Positions 45,725 to 58,413 of a stretch of DNA of 64,000 bases are shown here, piece after piece. The stretch lies in assembly GCA_033220425.1 (NCBI GenBank), contig CM065652.1, forward strand, positions 1,364,001 to 1,428,000, in the 5' to 3' direction. Numbering within the stretch: the stretch's first letter is position 1; the number at the start of each line of letters is the position of its first letter. The stretch is from Lepraria neglecta. Taxonomy: Eukaryota > Ascomycota > Lecanoromycetes > Lecanorales > Stereocaulaceae. The notes beneath the pieces were generated by a model. That model was not told where the DNA came from. It saw nothing but the letters and a program-made list of their open reading frames with translations, and did not search any database. The translations under genes and the position numbers were made by a program.

Positions 45725-46761
45725 ATGGAGATGTTTCGAGATGTGGCTTGAAGCAAGCCACAAAGAAATTATCCGTTGAGGCCCGCAGGGAAGCATAGAG
45801 AAGGACACCGTACGAGTCACTTCACCATGCCTGACCATTCTGATTGTTGTCAGGTGCGCAGACAGGCTCCCTTGAATCTAATCGTAAGAATGGGATTATG
45901 ACTGCCTTGCCAAGTCACAACTACGACAGCCCGAAATCATAGAGAGTGATCTCTCAACACGTGTGACTTGTGCAAGTCCTCTACAAGAGTTGAGTCACGT
46001 CCGGACAGCATGTGTAGACGGATGAAAGTGAGGCTCGGTTTCACCACCTTTTTAAGATGAGGCGAATGCCCATGATGTGATGTAGCCGCTTCACATGTGC
46101 CAAGCCTTGGACAAAACATCACATTTGCATTCGCAGATACGAGTCATTGTTGACTCTGCTCTATACCTTAAGATGCGTCATGACCCCTAGCTGCCGCTAC
46201 TTATATATCACTCACGTTGGTGGGCGATGGGAGAGACCGTGCAGCTGAACTCAACCCTCACTGCCCTGCAATCAGTATAGGATGAAAACTGCCTTAAGGG
46301 TTTCTCAGACACAGAAAAAGGGCTTCAGGGAACTATCCGGAAAATACACGATCTATGAGTGATCCGAACAATGCTATTGATGAGGGAGTTTGGGTGCTCC
46401 TATTCATCAGTACATTCATTGGTGGCGCCTTACCGTCACCGCGCCATCACTTCAATGACAATATCAACACCTGAAACTCGGGGACAGACACTTCCAGAAC
46501 CTCCCCCAGCCCCCTTCTTTCCAGCGATCGCAACACTTCACCACCTATCGCTTCTCACTTGCTCATTCTACAACTCGCAAAAATCTCCATCTACACACCT
46601 GCAACAACACCAAATCTCACTCGCTCCTTCCCAACACGCAGAAACCATAGCCTACAAATACTAGCAGCGACAGCTACCCCCACTCGCACCTTCCTAAGAC
46701 GCAGGAACCATAGCCTACAAAACCTCCAGCGACAATCGTTCCACCACCAAGATGGAACAAA
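45725..46761. other. 1.0-kb intergenic region with a direct duplication at its right end
   Basis: No gene is supported. The region includes the 3' flank of the HNH gene and the promoter and leader of the gene at 46762. Confidence 0.5.
46622..46747. repeat. imperfect 63-base tandem duplication
   Basis: Two successive 63-base units begin at 46622 and 46685. Both share CAGaAACCATAGCCTACAAA-like cores (second copy CAGGAACCATAGCC) and a CAGCGACA segment. They lie just before the start of the next gene, so probably in its promoter or 5' leader. Confidence 0.6.
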
Positions 46762-47963
46762 ATGTTGTTTCTCAGATCCCCAAGAGAACCAGCATCTGCT
46801 AACCTACATATCAAGGGCATTATCGAGCTGTATTCCTACCATGCCACCAATATCATTAAAATGCACGAGGAGCAGGATAGCGTTGAGAAGATCTCACGCA
46901 CCAAGGTCGAGCGTCAGATCATGAAGCAGCTTGACAAGGCGACCTTTCCAATAGACTACAAGATCAGCTGGTACAGCGCAGTACATAGTTCTTCTCTAAG
47001 CATTTCTTCTATTTGAAGAATCTTTGCCTTCTTTAACCTGCTAACAGTCCTCCGCAGATTCTGAAAGGCAACGATTTCAAAGCCTTCTGGTTGGGCGTTC
47101 GAAGCCGTCTCGATCTGTCCCACGAAGCTATCAAGCCTTACATTCCCAACAAAGACCTCAATCAATACGATATCCCTTCCGAATGCGAAGACGGCTCTAC
47201 GGATTTCACCCGTCCTCTCAACACCAACAAGCGCGGTGTCAATACCCTCCTCGCCAGCCCTGCTGTCAGCACCTTCACTGCCGCCCAGCAAGACGACTCC
47301 GACTCCTCCTCCTCCGATGATGAAATTGATGAAGCAGCCAAGACATTCGCCGCCCAGCTAAGCGGTCCATCCACGTGGGACAACCCTCAAGTCTCTGCAC
47401 CAGAACCACCAGCCTATACTCCCCACCCACGTGATCCTCGTGAAGCTCTTGGTGATCATCGCGGCCTTGATCGTGAAGAAGGCGACAATGGAGAGTGGGT
47501 GGGCAACAGGGCTAAAACTACCGCTAGGAGCATTGCGAAAGCAAAGGCAGCAAAAAGAAAAGCTAAGGCAACGCCAAAGCCACGCACTCCAGCCAAGCCT
47601 CAAGGTGTGACGAAGTCAAAGGCACCAACTCCAGCGAAGCCGAAAGGGATTGCTAAGCCAAGGGCGCACGCGAAGCCGAGAACTCCTGCCAAAGCGAATT
47701 CTCAGATACCTGCAAAGTCGACATCTCCTACACCTACAGCCGCAGAGTTGACACCAGACAATCCTAGTCTTATAACGACGCTCAAGATGCCTACGCAAGC
47801 CGGGAAGCGGTCTCATTGTGAGATGATTGCTGATGAAGCCCGTGGCACTGCGGTTGAGACTCTGGCCGGAACGGCCGCGAAGCGATTGAAGAAGGGCGAG
47901 CCGATATCGCTGTCGATGCAGGCGGCGATGATTAAGCGGGGACATGGGGGCTTTGAGTACTGA
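46762..47963 (+). CDS. hypothetical protein with a histone-H1-like basic tail
   Basis: Two exons (46762-46980 and 47058-47963) over a 77-base intron (GTACAT to CCGCAG) join in phase 0 to give 374 residues. The first 120 residues look folded and helical (IKGIIELYSYHATNIIKMHE, then DKATFPIDYKISWYS). A Ser/Asp run (DSDSSSSDDEIDE) follows. From about residue 215 the sequence is Lys/Ala/Pro repeats (AKAKAAKRKAKATPKPRTPA and similar) like the tail of linker histone H1, which would bind DNA or RNA non-specifically. No named domain is recognised. An in-frame Met 33 codons downstream (MHEEQ) is an alternative start. Confidence 0.6.
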
Positions 47964-48507
47964 TGGCATGACGTGGAGCCTTACTTTGGCTGATTGTCCG
48001 AGGCGAGACCACATGTGACTGAATGATGATATTGCTATGATGTGGCGGATGATGAAGACGAGGCTAGGATAGCTTGGCCATCAAGATGGCCTTCCGTCCA
48101 TATTGCATGCATTTCATGTACGACCGACGCAACATGAGCTTTGATTAGTGGCACGAGAGATATGGATACCTGAGGCAACGATGCAGGCAGAGTTGCACAT
48201 TAGGTGCTTGGAAGCACGAAGAGGCTTCTTATTTTCATAAAGCATAAGGTAGCTACTTATCACAAATGCTACGGATCCATTCCATCTGATGATCTCACAC
48301 AGGGAATGAAATCCTGCCTTACATGCTACATCCCCTTCATCTGAAAATGCCCCCAGTGAGTAGAAACTCCGTCCAGAGATGCTATAGCCATCCCATCTAG
48401 GGATTTTTCCTCAAGAGTAGACGCCTTTCACCCATGCAATATTCCCCCATTTTTATGATAACTCGTACATCTGATTTATAATACCATCCAGACGATTGTC
48501 CAGTCTA
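47964..48507. other. convergent intergenic region with degenerate repeats
   Basis: It lies between two convergent genes. No coding sequence. The right half contains about three and a half units of a degraded 56-base repeat. Confidence 0.5.
48266..48480. repeat. degenerate tandem repeat, period about 56 bases
   Basis: ATGCTAC/ATGCTAT/ATGCAAT anchors occur at 48266, 48323, 48379 and 48434 (spacings 57, 56, 55), each followed by a CC..CATCTG/CATCTA-like block and, in two units, GAGTAGA. The units have diverged a good deal. Confidence 0.45.
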
Positions 48508-51500
48508 TCACAAAGTCCTCTTCTCAACGATCTCCTCATACGCCTGCACCTGATCGCCAACCCTGAAATCCGTCCAATTCTCAAAGCCCATGCCACACTC
48601 AGTGCCCTTGCGCATTTCTGCAACGTCCTTCTTGACGTTTTTGAGAGAAGATAGAGTACCTAATGATTTCGAACGTCAGTATCCTCGATACCGAAAAGAT
48701 TGAAAGGAAAGAGGAAGAATGACAAGGGTAGCATACCATCATAAGCTACGTCAGGTTTGTCTCGCAGAACATCTCTCAGCACCCTGACTTTGGCAGTCCG
48801 GCTGATGACACCATTGCGAACTCTGCATCCAGCAACTGGTAACGTGACTCGACCCTTGATGTTGATCTCGAAGACTTGACCAATCTCAGCCTCGCCCAGT
48901 ACCTTCTGCGTCACGGTTGGCGGTAGCTTCTCGCTCAGCTTCGCCTTAACGTCGTCTACGAGTCTGTAGATGATGCTCTGGTCTATGATTCCGACATTTT
49001 TCTCTTCAGCCAGCTGCCGAATGTGGCCGTCAATGGCTGTGTTGAAGTTGATGATATGCCCTTTGGCGACGGCGGCGTGGTCGACGTCGAACTCGGCTAC
49101 TGGACCCACGCCAGAGCGGAGGATATGTGGGCGTACTTCGCTGTTACCAAGGGAGGAGACGGAGTTGGTGACTGCTTCCACGGAGCCAGAGACGTCACCT
49201 TTCACAACGAAGAAGACTTCTTGGAAGGTTGGCGTTGTACTTGTGTATGAGGGTTGGGGGGCTATGGCAGCGTTAGGATTAGCTGTAGCAAGTTTAGTAG
49301 CTTTCTCTAGCTGTTCACGTTTCTCTTGCTCAAGGCGTCGAGCTTCGTTGACAGCCTCTATGTCAGCGGCCATCTTCGTCCTTTCAGACGCCTCCAGGCG
49401 ATACTCGACAACGTCCTTGGCCTTTTGCTCATCAGGCGCTTGAATGACTTCGTCGCCGGCCATTGGCTGTTCTCTCCACCCATCAATCTCCACCGGTGTG
49501 CCTGGACCAGCAAAATCCACCATCGCTCCAGCTTCGTTGCGTAGACTACGTACTCTAGCCCACGAAGTCCCTGCAACGATGACATCGCCGGGTCTTATAG
49601 TACCGCGTCGTACAAGCACTGTGGCAACACGGCCAGCCTTCTTTGTGGTGGCCTCCAGGACCCAACCTTCAGCTTGGCCATCAACTTCAGCTCGCATGTC
49701 GAGAATGTCGGCTAGAGCAACGGCTGCATCCTCCAGCTCTTCCATGCCCTGACCAGTCTTGCCGCTCACGCAAACGACTTGAGTGTCGCCTCCGTAGTCT
49801 TCGATTTCGACGCTATATCGGGAAAGGTCTTGCTTCACACGCTCGACATTGGAGTCCTCTTTGTCGATTTTGTTGACTACTACGATCATGGGTACCTTCG
49901 CTACTTGAGCATGCTTGATGGCCTCGATGGTTTGGGGCTTTACGCTGTCATCGGCAGCTACGACCAATATCACGATATCTGTGACGTTGGCGCCCCGTTG
50001 CCGCATGCTGAGAAATGCTTCATGGCCAGGAGTATCCAAAAAGGTAACAAGTCTTCCACCAGGCATGGGTACAGAGAATGCACCGATATGCTGGGTGATG
50101 CCTCCATGTTCTGAAGCCGCAACAGAAGACTTCCGAAGATAATCTAGTAGGGTAGTCTTGCCATGGTCCACATGTCCCATGATGGTCACCACAGGAGGCC
50201 GTGCAGGTAGTTGCGATTTATCTTCCGCAGGCGGCAGAGGGTGGAGGTCTCGATCTTCAGTGCGCTCGACGATCGGCTCAAAGTTAAACTCAGCTGCAAC
50301 GAGACCAGCGGTCTCGGCATCAAGGACGTGATCATTGTTCGTCTCCTCAAAGCCTAGCTCTTGCATCTTGGAGATGAAGTCTTCAACCCTGACTCTCAAG
50401 ACACCAGCCAAATTGGATACGCTGATGAATTCAGGCAAATATATCGGCGTCGGTGGTGCAGCCGTTTTATGTGCAGCTTTAGACTTCTTTCTCTGCTCTT
50501 TGCGTTCCATCCTCCGGACTGCACGCCCTTCCTCGTCTTCCTCTGCTTCATCGTAGCCAGTGTAGACCTTCTTGTTTCTTCGAGCATAATGCCGACCTCT
50601 GGCAGAAGGGATCGATGTGCTTTCAAAGCCGCGTGCGACACGTGGAAAGTCATATTGAGATTCCCGTTGAGACACTGATCTCCAATCAGTCTCCGGTTGA
50701 GCCTCATACTGGCTTTGCCGTTGCTCCCGGCCAGATACATGACGTGACCTCGTGTCATCTGCCAAATTCGCGAACTCGGGATTGTCTCTGACCGTTGGCA
50801 CTGGAAACGGCTCCGCTAGAGTTCTCTCTGGATAGTCGTCTACACGAGGTTGCTGCTGGGCCCTAAGACCAACGAATCTGCCATCCTTCGTCTCTTCCAA
50901 TCGCATCAATTTTTCTCGCTCAATCTGTCTTGCTCTGGCAAGGCTTTGTAGGTCTCTTGGGTGCTCAGCCTGCGCAGGTGAATCAGGCGGTGCGGATGGC
51001 TCAATTGGAGCCGACCCGGGGCGTCTCACGTGCTCCCACCCGCGAGCAAGAGACGCTTCATCCTGTTGATCTCTGGTGACTCTTTCGGAACGGCAATTCC
51101 AACACTGCTCATACTGCTCGGCATTCAATTGCTCACAGCTTGTACACATCCAGCTTACTTGCCGCTTCTCTTCAGGTACTGATCGACTGGTTCTACATTT
51201 TCGACATGCAGTGTTTATCCCATAATTGAAAATCCCACACTCAGGGCAGTCCCAATCTGCCTGCTCGATCCTTGTTGGAGCTGGATCATCATTGGGTTTC
51301 CCAACGAAGTGTCTTCTGATGAGACCATCTGTTTCCGACGGTTCACTCGGTTCCACGTGATATCTTTTTACGTGAACTTGTTTTCGTTGATCGAAGTGTA
51401 CAAGGTGCTGACGGATGGAAACAGGAGATGGAGCACCTTCTTTCCGAAGAATGTCCCGAAGTGCTTGCTCTTCCAGCGTCAGGTCGCTGGTGACCGAGGT

Positions 51501-52006
51501 TCTAGCCCAACCGCCTCCTCTCGGCTGTTGTCGAGGCGGAAGGGATTGGGGCGGTTTTCTATCCTGACCAGTGGCTGGATCATGTACTAAATTCCTGTCC
51601 GGAGAGAGCACATGTCTACGGAACAGGGGTCTTTGAGGCGTCTCTTTCGTATGCGTATTCCCGAAACGTGATTTATCTTGAACTCTCGCAAGTGTGTTGT
51701 TCGACGACCCGCCACCAGACTGCCTTGATGATGTGTCGCTCCTCCATCCTTGGCTTGAACCTTGATCATCCTCGTCCACTCTCTGGGCTACCGCTTCGGA
51801 GAGAGGTCTCTGGACCGCAGGAGTCGACCGGAAGAATCTGCGTTCGGTGCGTAATGAGGCACGAGCAGATGCGACTTGCATCCGCGTAGAGCAGAAGATG
51901 CAGACATCCTGAGAGACTGGGGTCTGGGAAAGCTTAGCATAACCAGCTACCATATGCGTTTTGGTAGCATTTCTGGATGAAATACCTTCAGTGCCTGCCG
52001 TCGCAT
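48508..52006 (-). CDS. IFM1: mitochondrial translation initiation factor IF-2
   Basis: Three exons (52006-51986, 51923-48737, 48659-48508) give 1119 residues. The 7-codon first exon (MRRQALK) was preferred because the 62-base intron is well formed and yields a basic presequence; a Met at 51953 would allow an unspliced start. Residues 230-290 carry two RanBP2-type zinc fingers ([17 protein letters not shown] and [14 protein letters not shown]). An IF2 N-terminal domain ([16 protein letters not shown]) precedes the GTPase at about 590 ([29 protein letters not shown]). Domains II-IV follow to the C-terminus ([10 protein letters not shown]). It places initiator tRNA on the small mitoribosomal subunit. 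The zinc fingers are an unusual addition to the bacterial plan. Confidence 0.9.
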
Positions 52007-52401
52007 GCTGTGGAGATGTCGGAGGGTACCTTAGACTGATTGTTCGTTCTCCGAGTAGAAAATTGTCTTATGACCGGCATTACAGGGGTGATTTCGCCGA
52101 TGGTCGACTCTGAATGTGGGCAAGCGTTAGGGCTAGGCAAAGGCAAAGACGAACGCAAAGCCAGAGCCGGTATTGACAAGAAAATGAAAGGAAATTGGGA
52201 TATATTTGAGAGTATCCTGACACTTTTCAGGCTGCAGGCCGATGGCTGCTAAGCAGAGAGCTGACCGGTTTACAGATTATATTCGATTCATGATCAATAA
52301 ATACGACTTAAGAGTAGGGTATCTTGCGTCAGAAGCCAAACGCCGCGCAATGCAAATGAATTCCAACGCTCCCGTAATCACAGGAACCTAAGTGCCAGCT
52401 T
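52007..52401. other. 395-base tail-to-head spacer
   Basis: It contains the promoter of the IF-2 gene and the 3' flank of the DUF155 gene. Nothing else was recognised. Confidence 0.5.
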
Positions 52402-53819
52402 TTACTTGACATCCACCTGCTCCTGTACCTCTAATGCATACCGTTCGCGGTATTCTTTGACCTCTCTTTGTAAAGCGAAGAATACTTCCACGGCAATTAA
52501 CACAATGATGATCCATTCTAGCCGAACTCCATGAGCTTCACTCAAGTGCTGTCTTAGCACACTTGCTATCTCCTGGGAATAGTCCATCTTCTGATTGAGC
52601 ATTTTGATACGGATGTTAATATCGAGTGCTTTGCCAACCTGGTCGTAGTACCCTTCCAAACCCAATTCATGGCGGCTATCCCAGAAAAGATCTGGCAGCG
52701 AATCGGTCAATTCGGAGTAAAGGTTCAGCTGTGCTCGGAGGCTTAGGAGCTGGCCGGTTTTCTGTGAGATAAAGCTCCGTGTGAATGGCATGCGACCTCC
52801 ACGAGAAAGTTGGGTTGGGATACTTCTGGTGGATTCTTGGTAATCGCTCAAGAGACTTTCTAATACTGCCAGCTTTGTAGACCGAGCTAAACCGGATGAA
52901 AATGCGATCTTGGCAAGTACAGTATCGAGTTTCCGGCTTTGGGCCTGTCCGCTTTCACTCTCTAACGGTAGTGATGCTTCCGTATCAGTGTCTTCTCCAG
53001 GTCGAGAGGGTTGTGTTTTCGTGCCCAGGATGATTCTGTCGCCCTTTATGCTGCTGTTCTCTCTTTTTGGATCCTCAGAATACTCCATATCCTCTTCCTC
53101 CACCTTGGCGAGCGGGTATTTCGCAGCCGGCAGAAGGGCCTTCGACACCATAGCAGAAACGACATTGTCTGGAATTGCCCATGCAACGACGGTACCGGAA
53201 GGAAACACGAAAAGATCGCCGGTACTGTATGTCGCCTCGTCTTCATCTGTAGCATTTGTCTGGACAGGAAGCGCAACATGGACAACCTGGGGATACAGCT
53301 CGGTTTTGTAGGGGTCGAGCTCATGACCAAAACCTTCCAGTATACGGGCCACATGAGCGATGTCGTATTCTTCAGCGGCGCAAATGGCTGTAACTGTCTT
53401 GGAAGCCACAACATTAGTTACGCCATGATTAAATCTATGAGTCCTAGAGATGGTACCTTGGAAGCCGTCTGATGAGCTAGAGGGGGCGTCTTGTTCGGGT
53501 CTTTCCCGTCTCTGGATCTCTGAGCCTCAACTGCAACCCTTCGCAGCGAGTTCTTGGCGGCAGAAGATCTTGGAGTCTTTCTTTTGGAGCTCTGAGAAGG
53601 CTCATCGGTCGTTGCGTCTGGTTGGGCAGTTGTAGCCGGTGCTTTCGATGAGAAGTAGTCATTACGCTTTCGCGAGCTGAAGATGCCGGAAGAGTGGAAG
53701 GAGGAGCTCCGTGGTAGGACCACAGAAGGTCTGAGAGGTTGGACATTTCGTAGAGAGCTGAATGACCGCGATCTGCATTTTGCAAAGCTCCGTGGTATCT
53801 GAAGCCATAGGCCGTTCAT
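52402..53819 (-). CDS. DUF155 (RMD1/RMND1-family) mitochondrial membrane protein
   Basis: Two exons (53819-53457 and 53397-52402) over a 59-base intron give 452 residues. The N-terminus is basic and Ser/Arg-rich (SFAKCRSRSFSSLRN), a likely mitochondrial presequence. The DUF155 domain covers about 140-410: early GDLFVFPSGTVVAWAIPD, then LDTVLAKIAFSSGLARSTKL, the conserved FWDSRHELGLEGYYDQV block, and KALDINIRIKMLNQKMDY. A C-terminal membrane helix (LEWIIIVLIAVEVFFAL) ends the protein. Human RMND1 and yeast Mrx10 belong to this family and support mitochondrial translation, probably by anchoring mitoribosomes to the inner membrane. Its place directly upstream of mitochondrial IF-2 on the same strand is suggestive, but each gene has its own spacer. 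Confidence 0.85.
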
Positions 53820-54060
53820 TTTGAGCAGTATGGTCTGCCGCGACGGGCGTCAGATCTGGTAAACATTGACATACCCATTACAGGATATGTACAATGAATC
53901 AGGCAACATCAAGGGGAGGCACCTTGAGGCGCTATGGTAAAGTGGAAATGAGAACCCGTCGGCTGATCTTCGGCACTCCGATGCATAGTTCTAGATGTCC
54001 GCAACGTCCTGATGCGCCGTCCTCACGGGCAAAGCTGATGTACACCCTCACTCTTCCTTA
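53820..54060. promoter_or_regulatory. 241-base divergent promoter (DUF155 gene / VPS41)
   Basis: The two start codons face away from each other across this short spacer, so the promoters are close or shared. No specific site is claimed. Confidence 0.5.
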
Positions 54061-57000
54061 ATGACGTCGGAAGCCGAGGACGCTGACAAGGAAGATGGTG
54101 TGGACGGAAAAGAGCCAGGGTCTGCCAGTAATGGCAGACCCGGAAAAGAGAACGGGGAGGAAGATGTGGCATCTGAGGAAGACGAGGAAGACGAGGAACC
54201 TCGACTGAAGTACGCGTCGTTGACGAAGCACTTGAAGCCTGTATATCGAAATGGCGATGCTACAAGTGCCTTCCTGGTCGCTGGCGACAAGATGGTGAGC
54301 GAGATACAGCATTCCTCAAGGGCATGGAGGAGAACTAACAGTGTCTTATTAGATCATAGGAACCCATAACGGCAACATAGTGAGCGTTAGAATTGTCTGG
54401 TGTATCCATTTCAGCTAAAAGGATGAACAGCATGTACTATCTGTACCCTCACTAAAGTCAATTCGAGTCTACCACGCCCATTCAGCGTCCATCTCAAGTG
54501 TCTCCATATCTCCATTCCCTCCTCCACTGGCAGCTACGAAACTAGATGCTGTAAATAGGGTCGCTTCTGAGCACAGAGCCTCTCCCAGGCCGTCGACTCC
54601 TAACAGCAGCAACGAGTCACCTTCAGCGAGGACTCTCAAACAACAGCCCGTCCCCCTCACACCGTCAAATCTCATTTACATTGCGACTTCTTCAATAGAT
54701 GGCCACGTTTGTGTTTCGTCTTTAACCGACCCTAAGGATGTGCAACTCCGGAACTTTGGGCGTCCAGTCCAGGCTGTTGCGTTGTCTCCCGAGTTCAAGA
54801 CGGATCGATCATATCTTTCTGGCGGCTTGGCTGGTAGTCTGGTGTTGACTGTGGGAGGCCGTTCGGGTACCAGCTCTACATCCACTACTACTGGAGGAGC
54901 AGCCGCCCAGGCTTCAGGATGGCTTGGCTCCATTGGTTTAGGGACAAATACAGGGAAAGATCAAGTCTTGCATTCCGGGGAGGGCTCTATAAGCACTATC
55001 AAATGGTCATTGTCTGGCAAATACATCGTTTGGGTCAACGAACAAGGCATCAAAATAATGAGATCAAATCTACACTTAGAATCCGGCGAGACAGAATTCG
55101 CTTGGAAGCGTATAAGCCATACGGATCACCCAAAACGTCCCAATTGGGACGAGATGGCAGGAATCTGGAAAGCGCACGTAGATTGGATTGACGAAGCTGG
55201 TCTTGAGTCGGACGATGGATATTCCACCATCAATGGCTCGGCAGAAAAGGTTCAAGATCCCCCAGACATTGAACGTCTCAAGGCTGTTCAGAAGAGCAGA
55301 CGAGTTGAGAAGTTAGTGGTCGGATGGTCTAACACTATATGGATTATCAATGTCCATCCAGGAGGGGCCGGCGTGGGTAAAGACGTAGGAGAACGAAAGA
55401 TAGGGCGCGCTGAGGTTGTTACGATGTGAGTTCGGACGTCAATTCAATCACTGCCAGCTAATTTGTGGTAGTTTACGAATCGACTGTAATATATCTGGAA
55501 TTTCGCTATATACCCCAAATTTGCTTCTTGTACTTGCATACATCAATCCGGAAGAAGACTTGACTTCGAACCAGAAGTCAACGAAGCGTGGAGTCCATCG
55601 ACGTCAAAACGCGCTACAGCCTGAAATGAGGATAATCGACATTACGACGAAAGAAGAGGTCAGCGTTGCTGACACGCTGAACATGAGCCGATTCGAGAGT
55701 CTATCAGCGACTGACTACCACCTCGGCGTTCTACCTGCAATGCGAATATCCGCCAAAGCTGCTACGCAAAGAGGTGCGCTCGAAGCTATCGGTGGCGGCA
55801 TAGAAGCTATCGGCGGCGGTATCTGGGATGCTACCATGTATCCTGCCAGGCTCTTCACCAGTGCTGCTAGCGTTCGCAGCGGTGGTAGTCCTGGATCCAG
55901 CATAAAAGCTTCTAGGGAAACGAGCACTAGCAACAGCCTTCCTGCTTCTCAGATAGCGGAGATGCCCAACCCAGCTACCTTGGCTCATGGTATGAAGATA
56001 TTCATCCATAGTCCCTATGACTGCGTCATTGCTACAAAGCCATCGGTCTCGGACCACTTCTCTTGGTTGGACAGCCACAATCAGTACGAACAAGCTTGGA
56101 ATCTGCTCGGTCGCTATCCGGAAGCAGCCTATGGCCAGTCAGATCGAGCTTCAGAAAGTCCCTCGAGCACTCCCACTAAAGCTCAAGGTAGCCTAATCGA
56201 CTTCTTCGCGGACGACAGCTCTCAAACGACTATTTCCGCACGTGGAAACCCCCATTCGCAAGCTGAGAAAGAAAGGCGTCGTATAGGCGAGCAGTGGGTG
56301 CAGCAACTCATCTCGGCCGGAGAATGGACGAAAGCAGGCCGAACGTGTGGGCAAGTCCTCAGCACATCATCCAGTTGGGAGCATTGGGTCTGGGTCTTCG
56401 CACAAGCCAGCAAATATGAGGAGATAACGCCGTACATACCAACTACACAATTCCGACCTCCTCTGCCATCACTGGTCTACGAGCTCATGCTTGGCCATTA
56501 CGTCTCCAAAGACCCGCCTCGATTTGGAGAGCTCCTTGAAATATGGCCACCAGAGCTCTTCGACGCGGGCACAATCATCGAAGCCATAGAAAGCAAGCTC
56601 AAGACAGGCGAAGTCCGCGAAGACTCAATTGAAGACGGTGAGCCAGGTCGCGATTGGCGCATTCTAATGCAAGGCCTCGCAAAGCTCTATCTCGCCAGCG
56701 GGCAGCCCAGAAAAGCATTGTCATGCTACATCCGCCTTCAAGACGCCGACGCAACTATGAACCTCATCGCCACTCACCACCTCGTTGATGCAGTCTCAGA
56801 CGATATTCCTGGCTTCATCCTCCTCCGCGTCACTATGACCCAGCAGAAATCCGCACCACTCCTCGAACTAGCCGCTCAAACCCGCGAACCAATACAGCTC
56901 CTCGTCTCCGAAGCCCACCATGGTATCGTGCCCCCTGACACCGTAATCACCCAGCTCCAATCTCGCTACGGCACACCAAACCCCTACCTCTTCTTCTACT

Positions 57001-58060
57001 TCCGCGCCCTCTGGAACGGCGACACAGCTGCCTCTACATCCTCAGAGAAACCCAAAGCAGCAACAGAAGAGCGCCTTCTAGCCCTCGAAGGCAAAACCCT
57101 CGTCTCCGACCACGCCGACACAGCAGTCGAGCTCTTCGCCGAATACGACCGCCCGTTGCTAATGACATTCCTCAAATCCTCCCAATCATACACCCTAGAT
57201 TTCGCCTCTAGGATCTGCGAACAAAGAACTTACATCCCCGAACTCGTCTACCTCCTCTCGAAAGAAGGTCGCACGGCTCAAGCGTTAAGACTGATAATCG
57301 ATTCCCTAAACGATGTCTCCCAAGCTATTGCATTCGCTAAAGAACAGAATGACGCTTCGCTCTGGGATGATCTACTAGACTACAGCATGAATAAACCGCG
57401 TTTCATTCGCGGCCTACTCGAAGAGGTCGGCACGTCCATCGACCCCTTGAAACTCGTTAAGCGAATTCCGCTGGGACTAGAGATCGAGGGCTTGAGAGAT
57501 GGGCTGGGGAGGATGCTGAGGGATTATGAGGTCCAGGAGAGTATTTGTGAGGGCGTAGCTAGGGTGTTGAGGGGGGAGGTTAATGCGGCTATGGTTGAGA
57601 GGGGGAGGGGGCAGAGGAGGGGTGTGAGGTTTGATGTTGCCCGTGAGGGGGAGAAAGGTGCTCATCACGAGAATGGAAAGCCGCCGAAGGTCGTGAAGGC
57701 TGGGTATTGTGCTGGGTGTGGTGAGCCGTTCACTCAGCATGGTAAGCTCCCATTCCATATCCTTTTCCAAATCGGAGACACGGGTTCTAGCTGACTCTTC
57801 TTTCTCATTTAGACAAGGCCTTTCTCATCGGCTTCCCATGCACACACATCTTCCACCTACCATGCCTGCTGAAGTACGAAAAGGGAGACGCAGAGCTACC
57901 AGAAGTGCTTTCCTCGTTCAACTCCCTTGGCGACGACGAAGATGAAGATGGTGGGTACGATCGGAGTATCGGGCCTAAAGTGGATCATGCAGCATTGCTA
58001 AGGACGGTTGTGGGTGGTGGGTGTCCGGTGGCAAGTCGTCACATCGATGGAGAAGGATGA
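54061..58060 (+). CDS. VPS41: Vps41, HOPS tethering-complex subunit
   Basis: Five exons (54061-54294, 54353-54379, 54431-55425, 55472-57741, 57813-58060) give 1257 residues. The second exon is only 27 bases (IIGTHNGNI) but is required for the frame and matches the first propeller strand. Residues 1-60 are acidic; a WD40-like beta-propeller occupies about 55-500; a long helical solenoid (CLH/CHCR repeats; WVQQLISAGEWTKAGRTCGQ to LLDYSMNKPRFIRGLLEEV) spans about 620-1120; a C-terminal RING-like zinc module (CAGCGEPF..H, then FPCTHIFHLPC) is split by the last intron. Vps41 binds the Rab7/Ypt7 GTPase and tethers vesicles for fusion with the vacuole. All phases agree and no break is seen. Confidence 0.9.
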
Positions 58061-58413
58061 TTCATTGTTTGGGGAATATTGGTATTATCTAACTGCATAG
58101 CAAAGGGAATGGCATGTTAGGCGCAATAAAGGATTGGGTCTAAGCGTTTCCAAATGGAACAAAGCAAGTACAAAGTTCCGGTATATCAGTGCATGCATCA
58201 TCTAGACTCTTCGAAGACAATGCTTGCTTGACTTGATCTAAGAACTAAGTGACGTTGCAGATCGAAAGCCTCTATGAGGTTCTCAAAGCAGGCGATCACT
58301 TGCGTAAGAAAGAAATTATGCACTACAACCCCAACCCTCAGCGAAGGAATGCGGCCATGGCAGACTGTCCTGCCCCCCCATTACCGTCCATGCACGCCAG
58401 ATCCATGACCGCT
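58061..58413. other. convergent spacer, 353 bases
   Basis: It contains the 3' ends of VPS41 and of the coiled-coil gene. Nothing else was recognised. Confidence 0.5.
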
